Source of the DNA: Chloroflexota bacterium
Lineage (GTDB): Bacteria; Chloroflexota; Anaerolineae; Aggregatilineales; Phototrophicaceae
Direction: 5' to 3'
Assembly: GCA_026708115.1 (NCBI GenBank)
Contig: JAPOVL010000037.1
Location: forward strand, 124,001 to 188,000
DNA: 64,000 nt
The notes beneath the pieces were generated by a model. The model saw nothing but the letters and a program-made list of their open reading frames with translations. It did no database searches and was not told the origin of the DNA. Of the stretch, positions 1-8,333 are shown one piece after another (position 1 is the stretch's first letter; each line of letters opens with the position of its first letter). Position numbers and translations under genes: made by a program.

Positions 1-2
1 GC

Positions 3-119
3 GTGCGGCTGAACGAAGAAAAAGTAGATAGCTTGCAAGCTGTCGTTTCGCCGGAAATGCTCCCGGCAATCTTGCAAGTTGGCAAGCGTCAGTTCGTCCG
101 TCTGGTGAAAGCCGAGTAG
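3..119 (+). CDS. C-terminal end of an unidentified protein (partial)
   Basis: An open frame runs from the window edge to a TAG stop and encodes the last 38 residues of a protein, ending in RQFVRLVKAE. The tail is mixed charged and hydrophobic with no recognisable motif, so no function is assigned. It lies 19 bases upstream of the CoA-transferase beta gene on the same strand, so the two are probably co-transcribed. The frame is supported only by its uninterrupted length and its position. Confidence 0.5.
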   Translation: MRLNEEKVDSLQAVVSPEMLPAILQVGKRQFVRLVKAE

Positions 120-138
120 AACATTCCAAGGATGCTTT

Positions 139-963
139 TTGACAGAGGTCCTTCAATATACCGTTGACGAGCAGATCTGCGTCTGCATATCGAAGCAAGT
201 CAAAGACGGCGATGTCTGGGCACAAGGGATTAACACCCCGCTGGTATCGGCCGGCTTAATCCTCGGCAAGATTCGTTACGCGCCGCGCGCTCGATTCACC
301 TCGGCTATCGGTCAGGCCCTGGTTCAAGATTGGGGCCCCTTGGGGATCGCGGACATCGAAAACCTGTGGGTGGGCAAGGGACTCATTCATCTCGGCTTCG
401 CGGCCGGCGCCGCAGATATTCTGCCCAAGTACCGTCCCAAAGAGTTTTTCCGCCCGGCCCAGGTCGACAGCCAGGGCAACTTCAACAATATTGCCTTTGG
501 CAAGGATTATCAGAAACCGCGTATGCGACTGCCGGGGAGCGGTGGCATACCGGACGTTACGCCACTGTATGATCACAGCTTTCTCTACGTGCCGCGTCAT
601 TCGCGTTTGACATTTGCCGCGAAGATTGATTTCCGTAGCGGCCTGGGTCACGCGCCGCAACGTAAGCGGGGAGGAGGACCCCGATATTTGGTATCTGACT
701 TGGGTCAGTTTGACTGGCGGGAAGGGCGCATGCGCCTCACCTCGCTGCACGCCCATACCGAGATCGAAAAGGTCAAACGCAAGACCGGCTTTGAATTGCA
801 GATTGCGCCGGATCTATTCAGGACCCCGCCGCCGGACGCGGAGGATCTGAGGCTCTTGCGAGAAGAGATTGATCCATTGGCGACGCGCAAATTGGAAACC
901 CTGGGCGGCGCCGCGCGCAAAGACTTGCTGCGCGCAATCTTGCGACAAGAAGGCGCTCTTTAG
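139..963 (+). CDS. CoA-transferase subunit beta (glutaconate CoA-transferase / IpdB-like)
   Basis: The 274-residue protein resembles the beta subunit of class I heteromeric CoA-transferases, which move CoA between an acyl-CoA and a free acid in the cytoplasm. IpdB-type relatives act in ring cleavage instead. Family-like segments include the N-terminal GINTPLVSAGL region and the middle LPGSGGIPDV glycine-rich segment. The start is TTG, chosen because AAGGA sits six bases upstream and the nearer ATG closes after three codons. The usual partner alpha subunit is not adjacent; a matching alpha gene lies at 4544-5344. The stop overlaps the convergent peptide-binding protein gene by four bases (TTAG). 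The substrate cannot be read from the sequence. Confidence 0.72.
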   Translation: MTEVLQYTVDEQICVCISKQVKDGDVWAQGINTPLVSAGLILGKIRYAPRARFTSAIGQALVQDWGPLGIADIENLWVGKGLIHLGFAAGAADILPKYRPKEFFRPAQVDSQGNFNNIAFGKDYQKPRMRLPGSGGIPDVTPLYDHSFLYVPRHSRLTFAAKIDFRSGLGHAPQRKRGGGPRYLVSDLGQFDWREGRMRLTSLHAHTEIEKVKRKTGFELQIAPDLFRTPPPDAEDLRLLREEIDPLATRKLETLGGAARKDLLRAILRQEGAL

Positions 964-2723
964 CTGGTCGTCCCGGCCAAGCGCCAGGAACGTATGCCGC
1001 GAAAGCGGTCGGACGCTTCCCCGAGAAATCCCAGCCGGACCCCTTCAATCGAATCGCGGACAATCATCGTATATAGCGGGTAATACAAGGGAATGGCGAC
1101 CGCCTTTTCAGCAAATATTTCTTGAAATTGCTGATACATTTGGTGGCGGGCAAGTCCATTGCTCGTCCGACGGGCGCTATCCAGCAACTCAGCGATCTCG
1201 TTTTCCGCTGCGCTGCCGTAGTTCTGGCCCTTGCTGGATTGCGCAGGATGCCAAAAGCGATAGACATCGGCTTCTGCTCCAATGCGCTGCGAGACGATGG
1301 CCGCATCGAAATCGCCGGCGCGAAGCCGCTTCATTAACTGATCAGGCATGACTGATGCAACATCTGCCGCCAGCCCAATCTTGCGCCATTGGGCAGCGAT
1401 GTCGAAAGCAAGCTCGGTCAAGTCGTCGGTATCTTCTACGAGCAAGGTAAATGCATCCGTCGGGGCGTCTTCGCCTTCTGTTTCGTCGCTTGCTTCCGCA
1501 TCCAAATTCGCGCTGGAAACTGCTTCAACCAGTGAGATCGCAAGCGCGGGGTCATGGACGCTCCAGAATGCATGCGACTGATAGACCGGCATGCCCGGGA
1601 TCAGGGGGCTGTCAGCGTACATAGCCTGGCCCGCCAAATGCGCCTCGACAAGCGCCATCTGATTGAGTCCCAATGCCAGCGCGCGTCGCAGTCGCCTGTC
1701 AGCAAATTGCTGCTCCTCCCAATTGAAAATAAGGATTCGCGCGGTCGAATCAATGCTGGTATGAAGGCGCGCCCCGGGCAAGCTAAGCAGTTCCGCTCGC
1801 GATCCAAGGTTTGCCAATACGTCTACTTCGCCTCGGCGATAGGCTTGAAGCGCGTCATCGGCATTCGCATAAAGATTGAAAAACAGTTCCCGCAATTGAT
1901 AGCTGTTTTGCGCGGCCTCACGCGCTTCGTAAACGGGCGAAAGTTGCAGCAATATTGCGCCGATTTCGCCTGATGCGTCAGCGCGCAATTCGCCGAGTTG
2001 GTAGGCCCCCGTGCCAATTGGCGACAAGTTGAATGGGTGCTTCGCCAGCCCCGAAACTGTCGTGCCACGCAAGACGTGTTCCGGCAAGATGCCAATTGTC
2101 AAATAACGCGGAAAACTCGCCAGTGGCTGCGCCAGGCGAAAACGCAGCAGATGATCTCCCAGCTTCTGCGTTTCGACAGTGCGCCAAAAATCAGCGCTGG
2201 GCGAGTAGGCGGCGTAATCCGGATCGCTGAGCAAGGACATCGTGTAGATGACGTCGTCGGCGCCGAATGCGATGCCGTCTTGCCAACTGATATCTTGGCG
2301 CAATGCCAGCACATATTCGAGGTTGTCGCCCGATATGGTCAGGCTTTCCGCCAGATCAAGCACGGGCGCGCCATAGTCGTCAGTGACGAAGAGGCCTTGG
2401 AAGATCAGGCTGGTAATGTCTCGATCGACGGGATTGAGGTGCGCGAAGACTGGGTTCAGCCTTTGGACCGTGCCGACCAGTCCTTCGCGATACATTGCCC
2501 GGTCTGTGGCCGGGCTTTGCTCCGCCGCCACGGGTCTTTCGACGAGCGGAGCCGTGGGCGTGGAACTGGCGCTGGCTGTGACGTCTTGGTCGCTGGGGGC
2601 GGGGACCGACGGCGCAGGCGGCAGAACTTGCGTTACTCGGCTGACACGGAAAACGGCAGCAAATGCGAAGACGGTCGCGGCCAGTATCAGTATCAAAAAC
2701 TGCAAACGGAATCCGCGAAACAT
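960..2723 (-). CDS. ABC transporter substrate-binding protein, oligopeptide/dipeptide (SBP family 5)
   Basis: The 587-residue protein has an N-terminal hydrophobic anchor (FLILILAATVFAFAAVF, about residues 9-25), then a low-complexity Pro/Ser/Ala linker. From about residue 80 it shows the family 5 extracytoplasmic solute-binding fold, with signatures such as LNPVFAHLNPVDRDI, FGADDVIYTMSLL and ADDALQAYRRGEVDV. Family members capture peptides or other solutes outside the membrane for an ABC importer. No permease or ATPase genes are adjacent, so it is an orphan. The linker and unprocessed-looking anchor suggest membrane tethering. The final segment (FAEKAVAIPLYYP) is typical of the family, so the protein looks complete. 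Confidence 0.85.
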   Translation of the reverse strand: MFRGFRLQFLILILAATVFAFAAVFRVSRVTQVLPPAPSVPAPSDQDVTASASSTPTAPLVERPVAAEQSPATDRAMYREGLVGTVQRLNPVFAHLNPVDRDITSLIFQGLFVTDDYGAPVLDLAESLTISGDNLEYVLALRQDISWQDGIAFGADDVIYTMSLLSDPDYAAYSPSADFWRTVETQKLGDHLLRFRLAQPLASFPRYLTIGILPEHVLRGTTVSGLAKHPFNLSPIGTGAYQLGELRADASGEIGAILLQLSPVYEAREAAQNSYQLRELFFNLYANADDALQAYRRGEVDVLANLGSRAELLSLPGARLHTSIDSTARILIFNWEEQQFADRRLRRALALGLNQMALVEAHLAGQAMYADSPLIPGMPVYQSHAFWSVHDPALAISLVEAVSSANLDAEASDETEGEDAPTDAFTLLVEDTDDLTELAFDIAAQWRKIGLAADVASVMPDQLMKRLRAGDFDAAIVSQRIGAEADVYRFWHPAQSSKGQNYGSAAENEIAELLDSARRTSNGLARHQMYQQFQEIFAEKAVAIPLYYPLYTMIVRDSIEGVRLGFLGEASDRFRGIRSWRLAGTTS

Positions 2724-2831
2724 GACCCGCCTTTTTAGCCTAGATCACGGATAGCTGGTAACCTGCTGCAAATATGTCGATATCTGATCGTTGCTCGTGT
2801 GGTTTGGCAGCCGAATCAAATGGCTCGAAAT

Positions 2832-3059
2832 TCAACCCGTAGTGGCCACAGAGAACAGCGCGATGCCAAGAAAGGCGATCGACAAGAATATAGTGATGCG
2901 AAAAAGCGTTTTCTCAAGACCGCGCCGTGTGCGGGCAATGCCACCCCCGGCATCGCCGCCAAGCAAGCTGCCCAAGGCCCCGCCTTTGACTTGCAGCAAG
3001 ATGAGAATGATCATCGCGATGGAAATAACGATAGAAGAGATTTGCAAGGCGACAGCCAT
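2832..3059 (-). CDS. secG: Protein-export membrane protein SecG
   Basis: This 75-residue protein has two membrane helices (about residues 2-22 and 52-72) joined by a Gly-rich loop (GGALGSLLGGDAGGG), the standard SecG layout. SecG is the small subunit of the SecYEG translocon and assists SecA-driven export. The start at 3059 is preferred over an upstream TTG because AAGGAG lies seven bases before this ATG. The gene stands alone between an S41 protease gene and a peptide-binding protein gene, all on the minus strand. Length and topology match the family well. Confidence 0.88.
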   Translation of the reverse strand: MAVALQISSIVISIAMIILILLQVKGGALGSLLGGDAGGGIARTRRGLEKTLFRITIFLSIAFLGIALFSVATTG

Positions 3060-3185
3060 ACCATAGCTCCTTGACTTCAACTCCGGTACGAAACCCAGTC
3101 AGTGTAGCACTGCTTCGGCTCTGTGACTAGCCTTGAATGGATAGCGAGCGCCAGCTACACAATAGGTATACGCCATTCGCGCCTT

Positions 3186-4394
3186 TTAGTCGCGCAGTTC
3201 CCGAAGAAATGAGATTGCCGCCTCGAGCTGCAAGTCATTTTCGCGCTCTTCGTCAGTTTCCGGGTTCCATTCGACCAGGATATCCGGCGTGATGCCCTGG
3301 GCGTGAATCCAGGACCCATTGGGCGTTAGCCAGCGCTTCACCGTAATGCGAACGCATCCGCCATTGGCTAGCTCTGGGACGATATTCTGTACCGTGCCCT
3401 TGCCAAAGGTGTTTTCGCCCATGATCGTGGCCACTCGATAGTCCTGCATGGCGCCGGCAATCACTTCCGACGCGCTGGCACTTGTTTCATCGACCAAGAC
3501 GACTATCGGCACATCGATATCGGCGTAGCCGCCGCGCGTGCGGGTGACTTCCTCGCTCTGATCCCGAGAGACTTGCCGCAAGAGCACACCGTCCTCTATG
3601 AACGCGCTGCCAATTTCTATCGCGCTGGCCAGCGTTCCGCCGGGATTGCCGCGAATATCGAAGATCAGTCCGTTGGAGTTATCGATGTCGACGTCTTTGA
3701 AAGCCTCATCCAGTTGAGCGCGCGAGAGGTCGTTGAAGTCCAGCATTTTCACGTGTGCGATGTTGTCGCCAATGATCTCGTACGAAACGTTCGGCAATGC
3801 AAAGACTTCGCGCACGATTGCGAAGGTAAGGAATTCTCCGTCGCGCTTGAAAGTGATTGTAACTGTTGTGCCGCGAGGACCGGGAACGAGTGCCGTTAAT
3901 TCCGCTTGTGTCATGCCGCTGACCAACTGACCGTCGACCGCGTAAAATACATCGCCGGGCAAGACGCCGGCGCCTTCGGCAGGTGAACCCGGAATGACCG
4001 TGACAACCTCGATTTCTCCAGTATCTTCAATTGTGCGTATCGTGACGCCGATGCCGGAGAATTCGCCCGAGAAGTCTACGGCTCGATCACACAAATCGGG
4101 CCGGATGTAGCCGCTGTGCTCATCTTCCAGCGCATTGACCATCCCGTCGATGGCGCCATTGACCAGCGTTTCAATATCGACGGGATCCACATAGCGAGAT
4201 TCAACAATCGAAAAAGCATCCCAGAAGGGCTCGAAGGCTTGGTCGGTATCGCTCAGCGCCATGCGCCCTTGGGCGTCGCTGCGATTGGACAATGCCATGC
4301 TGCCCGCGACAAAGCCGATAATGAAAACGGCTGTGGTCATCAAGAGCGATTGCAGGACCTGGGGATGGCGCCGGTAGAACGGCTTCGAAACCAT
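3186..4394 (-). CDS. S41 family C-terminal processing protease (CtpA/Prc-like)
   Basis: The 402-residue protein has an N-terminal membrane anchor (about residues 15-35), a PDZ domain near residues 95-185 (VIPGSPAEGAGVLPGDVFYA) and a C-terminal S41 peptidase domain. The catalytic Ser-Lys pair is visible: Ser in DETSASASEV and Lys in ENTFGKGTVQ. Such proteases cut exported proteins near their C termini and remove misfolded envelope proteins. GGAG seven bases before the ATG supports the start. A TATACT element upstream on the minus strand (around 4434) may be its -10 box. The protein appears full length and active. Confidence 0.92.
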   Translation of the reverse strand: MVSKPFYRRHPQVLQSLLMTTAVFIIGFVAGSMALSNRSDAQGRMALSDTDQAFEPFWDAFSIVESRYVDPVDIETLVNGAIDGMVNALEDEHSGYIRPDLCDRAVDFSGEFSGIGVTIRTIEDTGEIEVVTVIPGSPAEGAGVLPGDVFYAVDGQLVSGMTQAELTALVPGPRGTTVTITFKRDGEFLTFAIVREVFALPNVSYEIIGDNIAHVKMLDFNDLSRAQLDEAFKDVDIDNSNGLIFDIRGNPGGTLASAIEIGSAFIEDGVLLRQVSRDQSEEVTRTRGGYADIDVPIVVLVDETSASASEVIAGAMQDYRVATIMGENTFGKGTVQNIVPELANGGCVRITVKRWLTPNGSWIHAQGITPDILVEWNPETDEERENDLQLEAAISFLRELRD

Positions 4395-4543
4395 GATGAA
4401 TCTCCGTCAATTGAGCGGTTTCAATACCTGTATAGTATACGTTATCATGGCGATATTGCGGAATCGCAAAACCTGTCCGCCGGCATGCGAAGGCCTGTCG
4501 ATGCTTTTGCTCATCAATGTTTAGGCAGGGAGCGCTCGCAGAC

Positions 4544-5344
4544 ATGACCGAGAATCTCGTCTCCATTGAAGAAGCGGCAGATGTCGTCAGCGATGGCCAA
4601 ACCCTGGCTCTCGGAGGCATGACCCTTTATCGGCGGCCAATTGGATTCGTTAAGGCTTTGCTGCGCCGTTCGCCCAGGCCGCGCAACCTGACGCTGCTCA
4701 GTTTCACGGGAAGCATGGAGTCCGACCTGTTGATCGGCGCTGGGTGCGTCCGACAGGTTCGATCGGCTTACTTCGGCTTGGAATCCTTTGGTCTGGCGCC
4801 GATGTTCACACAGTCCGTCGGCTCGCAGCGCGTCAGAGTGATCGAAGAAACCGAAGCGAGCATCGTGATGGGGCTGCGCGCGGCGATTGCCGGCGTGGGA
4901 TTCATGCCCTCGCGCGCCTGGCTGGGTACGGATTTGCCTTCCTTGCGGCCGGATGTCAAAACGGTGCGGGATCCCTACAGCGACGACGAACTGCTGGCAT
5001 TCCCGGCCATCCCCTGCGATGTCGCGGTCATTCATGGCCTGGCGGGGGACAAACACGGCAACGTTCTTGTCAATAACAATTTGGGCATCGATATGGAACT
5101 GGTCTATCTGGCGGATACAGTCCTGGCGACCGTCGAAGCGCTTGTCGACGAGCTGCGCCCGACCACAGAGGGCGTCATTATCCCTTACCCTGGATGCGAC
5201 ATGCTCGTGCATGTGCCTGGCGGCGCGGCGCCGACGAGTTGTTATCCTCAATACCCTGTGGATGGTGGAACCATCTTGGAATATGTCGAAGCCTGCAATG
5301 CCGGCCGCTTTGCGGCATTCCTCGACGCCTTCTTGAAACAATAG
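4544..5344 (+). CDS. CoA-transferase subunit alpha (glutaconate CoA-transferase / IpdA-like)
   Basis: The 266-residue protein matches the alpha subunit of class I CoA-transferases. It has an N-terminal ALGGMTLYRRPIGFVKALL motif that resembles the family GGF-P-LV-AL-R signature, and a later GLAGDKHGNVLVNNN segment typical of CoA-transferase loops. It probably pairs with the beta subunit at 139-963. An in-frame ATG at 4517 would add nine residues; 4544 (MTENLVSI) is preferred because family similarity begins there, although its upstream GGGAG is somewhat distant. Separation of the two subunit genes by three opposite-strand genes is unusual. The substrate is unknown. Confidence 0.75.
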   Translation: MTENLVSIEEAADVVSDGQTLALGGMTLYRRPIGFVKALLRRSPRPRNLTLLSFTGSMESDLLIGAGCVRQVRSAYFGLESFGLAPMFTQSVGSQRVRVIEETEASIVMGLRAAIAGVGFMPSRAWLGTDLPSLRPDVKTVRDPYSDDELLAFPAIPCDVAVIHGLAGDKHGNVLVNNNLGIDMELVYLADTVLATVEALVDELRPTTEGVIIPYPGCDMLVHVPGGAAPTSCYPQYPVDGGTILEYVEACNAGRFAAFLDAFLKQ

Positions 5345-5359
5345 CGACCGACAGGGATA

Positions 5360-5388
5360 TTGCCAACAGACCGCGTCGCCGGTATAAT
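5360..5388 (+). promoter_or_regulatory. Sigma-70-type promoter of the thiamine transporter operon
   Basis: A -35 box TTGCCA (5360-5365) and a perfect -10 box TATAAT (5383-5388) are separated by 17 bases. Transcription would start near 5395, just ahead of the TPP riboswitch. This is one of the best-matching promoters in the window. Confidence 0.75.
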
Positions 5389-5409
5389 CAACATACAATT
5401 GAATATGTC

Positions 5410-5504
5410 GAGACTTGGGGAGCTTGCGGGGGCAAGCTGAGAGGGCGCGAAGAGTCGTGCCGACCCATTTACCTGATCCGGGTAATACTGGCGTAGGGAT
5501 GTCC
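5410..5504 (+). ncRNA. TPP riboswitch (THI element)
   Basis: The conserved thi-box core is present: GGGGAGC, then GCTGAGAGGG, then GACCC and ACCTGATCCGGGTAATACTGGCGTAGGGA. These elements form the pyrimidine- and pyrophosphate-sensing arms of the TPP aptamer. It lies directly upstream of the ThiB-like gene and is followed by a terminator-like hairpin, so it probably lowers transcription when thiamine pyrophosphate is plentiful. A candidate switching helix pairs 5497-5506 with 5531-5540 (9 of 10 positions). Confidence 0.95.
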
Positions 5505-5522
5505 ACCATGTACTAAACTGAG

Positions 5523-5557
5523 CCACCCTTGTAGACATCCTTCGCAAGGGTGGTTTT
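5523..5557 (+). terminator. Riboswitch-controlled intrinsic terminator
   Basis: A perfect 9-bp stem (CCACCCTTG / CAAGGGTGG, 5523-5531 with 5545-5553) is followed by TTTT. It sits 20 bases after the TPP aptamer and before the ribosome-binding site of the binding-protein gene, the place expected for a transcription-attenuating expression platform. Confidence 0.75.
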
Positions 5558-5619
5558 CATTTCCGATCAAAGGGACCTCCGAGTCGCCGTGACAGAATAT
5601 ATGCGAGGAGGCGTTTCAC

Positions 5620-6672
5620 ATGTTCACAAGATCAGTCGTTATTCTTCTGCTGTTAGTTCTCGTCCTGACGCCGGTATCGTCCCAGGAAAATGACACAGTT
5701 GTTGTCGTTACGCACGACAGTTTCGCAGCCTCGGAAACAGTCATTGAGGCATTTGAATCCCATACCGGTATCACGGTCGAAATACTGCGCGCGGGCGATG
5801 CCGGGACCATGGTCAATCAGTCGATTCTGAGCGTGAACAATCCCCTGGGCGATGTCTTGTACGGTATTGACAACACCTTTCTCAGTCGCGCGCTGAAGGC
5901 CGAGATTTTTGCAACATACGAATCTCCTGAACTCCAATACGTCGACGCGTCCCTTATTCCGGATGTCAATCACGCCGTCACGCCGATTGACTATGGCGAT
6001 GTCTGTCTCAACTATGACATCGCCTATTTTGACGACAATGAAGTGGCCTTGCCCTCCAGTCTGGCGGATCTGACTTTGACCGAGTACCAGGGCTTGCTCG
6101 TCGTCGAAAACCCGGCGACGTCTTCCCCGGGCCTGGCCTTCTTGCTGGCGACCATTGCGGTATTCGGCGCGGAAGGCAATTACAGCTATCTCGATTATTG
6201 GCGGGACCTGCGGAGCAACGACGTGCTGGTCGTTGACGGCTGGACAGAGGCGTACTTTGCTGAGTTCAGCGCGCCCGGGCGCGACACGGGTACCCGTCCA
6301 CTGGTGGTGAGTTATGCCAGCAGTCCGCCAGCCGAAGTGCTATTCAGCGAAAACCCCGAGGACGGTCCCTTCACCGGCGCCCTGGTTGGCGACGATATGT
6401 GTTTTCGCCAGGTTGAATACGCGGGCGTCCTTGTGAATGCGCGTAATCCGGGCGGGGCGCAACAGTTTATCGACTTCATGCTGAGCCCAGCCTTCCAGGA
6501 AGACCTGCCGCTGAACATGTTTGTATTCCCGGCGCGCGAAAACATTGAGCTTCCAGAGATCTTTGCCGAACTGGCCGAGATTCCTGAACAGCCGGCTGCG
6601 CTGGCGCCGGCCGAAATCGAAGCGTACCGCGAAGATTGGATCCAGGCTTGGTCCGAGGTCATGCTGCGCTAA
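5620..6672 (+). CDS. thiB: Thiamine ABC transporter substrate-binding protein (ThiB-like)
   Basis: The 350-residue protein begins with a signal peptide (VVILLLLVLVLTPVSS) and continues with VVVTHDSFAASETVIEAFE and the RAGDAG motif, characteristic of ThiB/TbpA, which binds thiamine and its phosphates outside the membrane. No lipobox Cys is visible. GAGGAGG lies ahead of the ATG. It is the first gene of an operon behind a TPP riboswitch, which strongly supports thiamine as the substrate. Its TAA stop overlaps the ATG of the permease gene (TAATG), indicating translational coupling. Confidence 0.92.
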   Translation: MFTRSVVILLLLVLVLTPVSSQENDTVVVVTHDSFAASETVIEAFESHTGITVEILRAGDAGTMVNQSILSVNNPLGDVLYGIDNTFLSRALKAEIFATYESPELQYVDASLIPDVNHAVTPIDYGDVCLNYDIAYFDDNEVALPSSLADLTLTEYQGLLVVENPATSSPGLAFLLATIAVFGAEGNYSYLDYWRDLRSNDVLVVDGWTEAYFAEFSAPGRDTGTRPLVVSYASSPPAEVLFSENPEDGPFTGALVGDDMCFRQVEYAGVLVNARNPGGAQQFIDFMLSPAFQEDLPLNMFVFPARENIELPEIFAELAEIPEQPAALAPAEIEAYREDWIQAWSEVMLR

Positions 6673-8333
6673 TGCGCTCGGGCGGGAATTACTGGTACGT
6701 CATTTACCTCTTGCCCTTGACCTTTCTGGCGCTATTCTATTTCTATCCGCTTCTGGCGATATTGGACATCGGCCTGCGCCCTGACGGCTGGCTGGATCTG
6801 TCCGCGTTCCTGCGCTTGCTCTCGACCGACTACTACGTCGGCGTGTTTCTGTTCACCCTGTATCAAGCCGCGCTATCCACGGCTTTGACCTTGTTGCTGG
6901 CTTTGCCCTGCGCCTATGTCTTTTCGCGCTATCGATTCGCCGGCAAGTCGCTTTTGCTGTCCCTGGCAACGCTGCCCTTTGTACTGCCCACAGTTGTAGT
7001 CGCCATGGCCTTCATGTCTTTGATTGGCAGGCGCGGTTTGCTGAACGACCTGCTTAGGACCTTGTTTTCCCTGGACTACACGCCGGTTCAACTGGAACGT
7101 ACGCTGGCGATCGTGATCATCGTGCACGTCTTCTACAATTTCGCTATCGCCTTAAGAATCATGACCAGTTTTTGGTCCGCCCAGGGTATGGCGGCCGAGG
7201 AAGCGGCTCGCGTACTGGGCGCGGACGAATGGTCGCTTTGGCGCGATATCAGATTGCCCCTGATACAGCCCGCGCTGCTTTCCGCTGGCGCCCTCGTCTT
7301 CATGTTTACCTTCACCAGTTTCGGCGTTGTCCTGATCTTGGGAGGCATCCGCTTTGCTACGCTGGAGGTGCAGATCTACTATCAAACGATTAGCCTCTTC
7401 AATCTGCCTATGGCTGCGGCGCTTTCGCTCTTGCAAATTGTCGCGATCTTCGCCTTGATGACCGTGTACACGCATTTGCAGCGAGGGCTGCAAACTGCAA
7501 TTGGCAGCGCCAAGACGGTGGAACGGCCTGTCAAGAGTCCGCGCGAGAGATTCCTGGTCTGGGGCGTCGTGATATTCATCTTCGCCCTGCTTTTCACGCC
7601 GCTTCTGGCGCTCGTGGCGCGGTCGACCCTGAATAATGGCGCATTGGACATGAGCAACTACCTGGCGCTTGCTCAATCGTCCCGCGGCTCGCTTCTGTTC
7701 ATCGCTCCCATCGAATCCGTCGCCAATTCGCTTCGCTTCGCGCTGATATCAACGGGCATGGCGCTGGCCATCGGCATGACAGCATCCTTCATGATTGCCG
7801 GCCGCGGCCGGTTCGCGCGTTTTGTGGATCCACTGCTGATGCTGCCACTGGCGACCAGCGCGGTTACCCTCGGCTTCGGCTTTGTCGTCGCGCTGGACGA
7901 GCCCCCGCTAAACTTGCGGTCTTCCTGGCTCATTATCCCCATCTCTCACACCTTGGTTGCTTTTCCTTTTGTTGTCCGCAGCGTATTGCCCAGTTTGCGC
8001 GCGATTCCGTCCTCAGTGCGCGAAGCTGCCCAAGTTTTAGGCGCGAGGCCCTTTGATTTGCTGAGAACCATCGACTTGCCCTTGCTTAGTCGCGGAATCG
8101 CGGTGGGGGCGACCTTTGCCTTTACGGTGAGCATGGGCGAGTTCGGGGCTTCGCTCTTTGTCGCGCAGCGAGAGTCCGTGACGATTCCCGTTGTTATCTA
8201 CAGACTAATCGGCGATCCTGGCCTGGCATCCTATCGCCAGGCGCTGGCGATGAGCGTCATTCTGCTCTTGGTATGCGCCTCGGGTTTTGTCCTGATTGAA
8301 CGACTTCGCGTCGCTGGCGTGGGCGAATTCTGA
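6672..8333 (+). CDS. thiP: Thiamine ABC transporter permease (ThiP-like, two-unit fused permease)
   Basis: The 553-residue membrane protein contains two permease units in one chain. Each has the binding-protein-dependent transport EAA loop: EEAARVLGADEWSLWRDIRLP in the first half and EAAQVLGARPFDLLRTIDLP in the second. These loops dock the ATPase. About twelve membrane segments are visible. This double-length layout is typical of ThiP and iron permeases. The ATG at 6672 overlaps the upstream stop and is preferred to an in-frame start at 6636 inside thiB. The TGA stop overlaps the ATPase start (TGATG). Confidence 0.9.
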   Translation: MRSGGNYWYVIYLLPLTFLALFYFYPLLAILDIGLRPDGWLDLSAFLRLLSTDYYVGVFLFTLYQAALSTALTLLLALPCAYVFSRYRFAGKSLLLSLATLPFVLPTVVVAMAFMSLIGRRGLLNDLLRTLFSLDYTPVQLERTLAIVIIVHVFYNFAIALRIMTSFWSAQGMAAEEAARVLGADEWSLWRDIRLPLIQPALLSAGALVFMFTFTSFGVVLILGGIRFATLEVQIYYQTISLFNLPMAAALSLLQIVAIFALMTVYTHLQRGLQTAIGSAKTVERPVKSPRERFLVWGVVIFIFALLFTPLLALVARSTLNNGALDMSNYLALAQSSRGSLLFIAPIESVANSLRFALISTGMALAIGMTASFMIAGRGRFARFVDPLLMLPLATSAVTLGFGFVVALDEPPLNLRSSWLIIPISHTLVAFPFVVRSVLPSLRAIPSSVREAAQVLGARPFDLLRTIDLPLLSRGIAVGATFAFTVSMGEFGASLFVAQRESVTIPVVIYRLIGDPGLASYRQALAMSVILLLVCASGFVLIERLRVAGVGEF

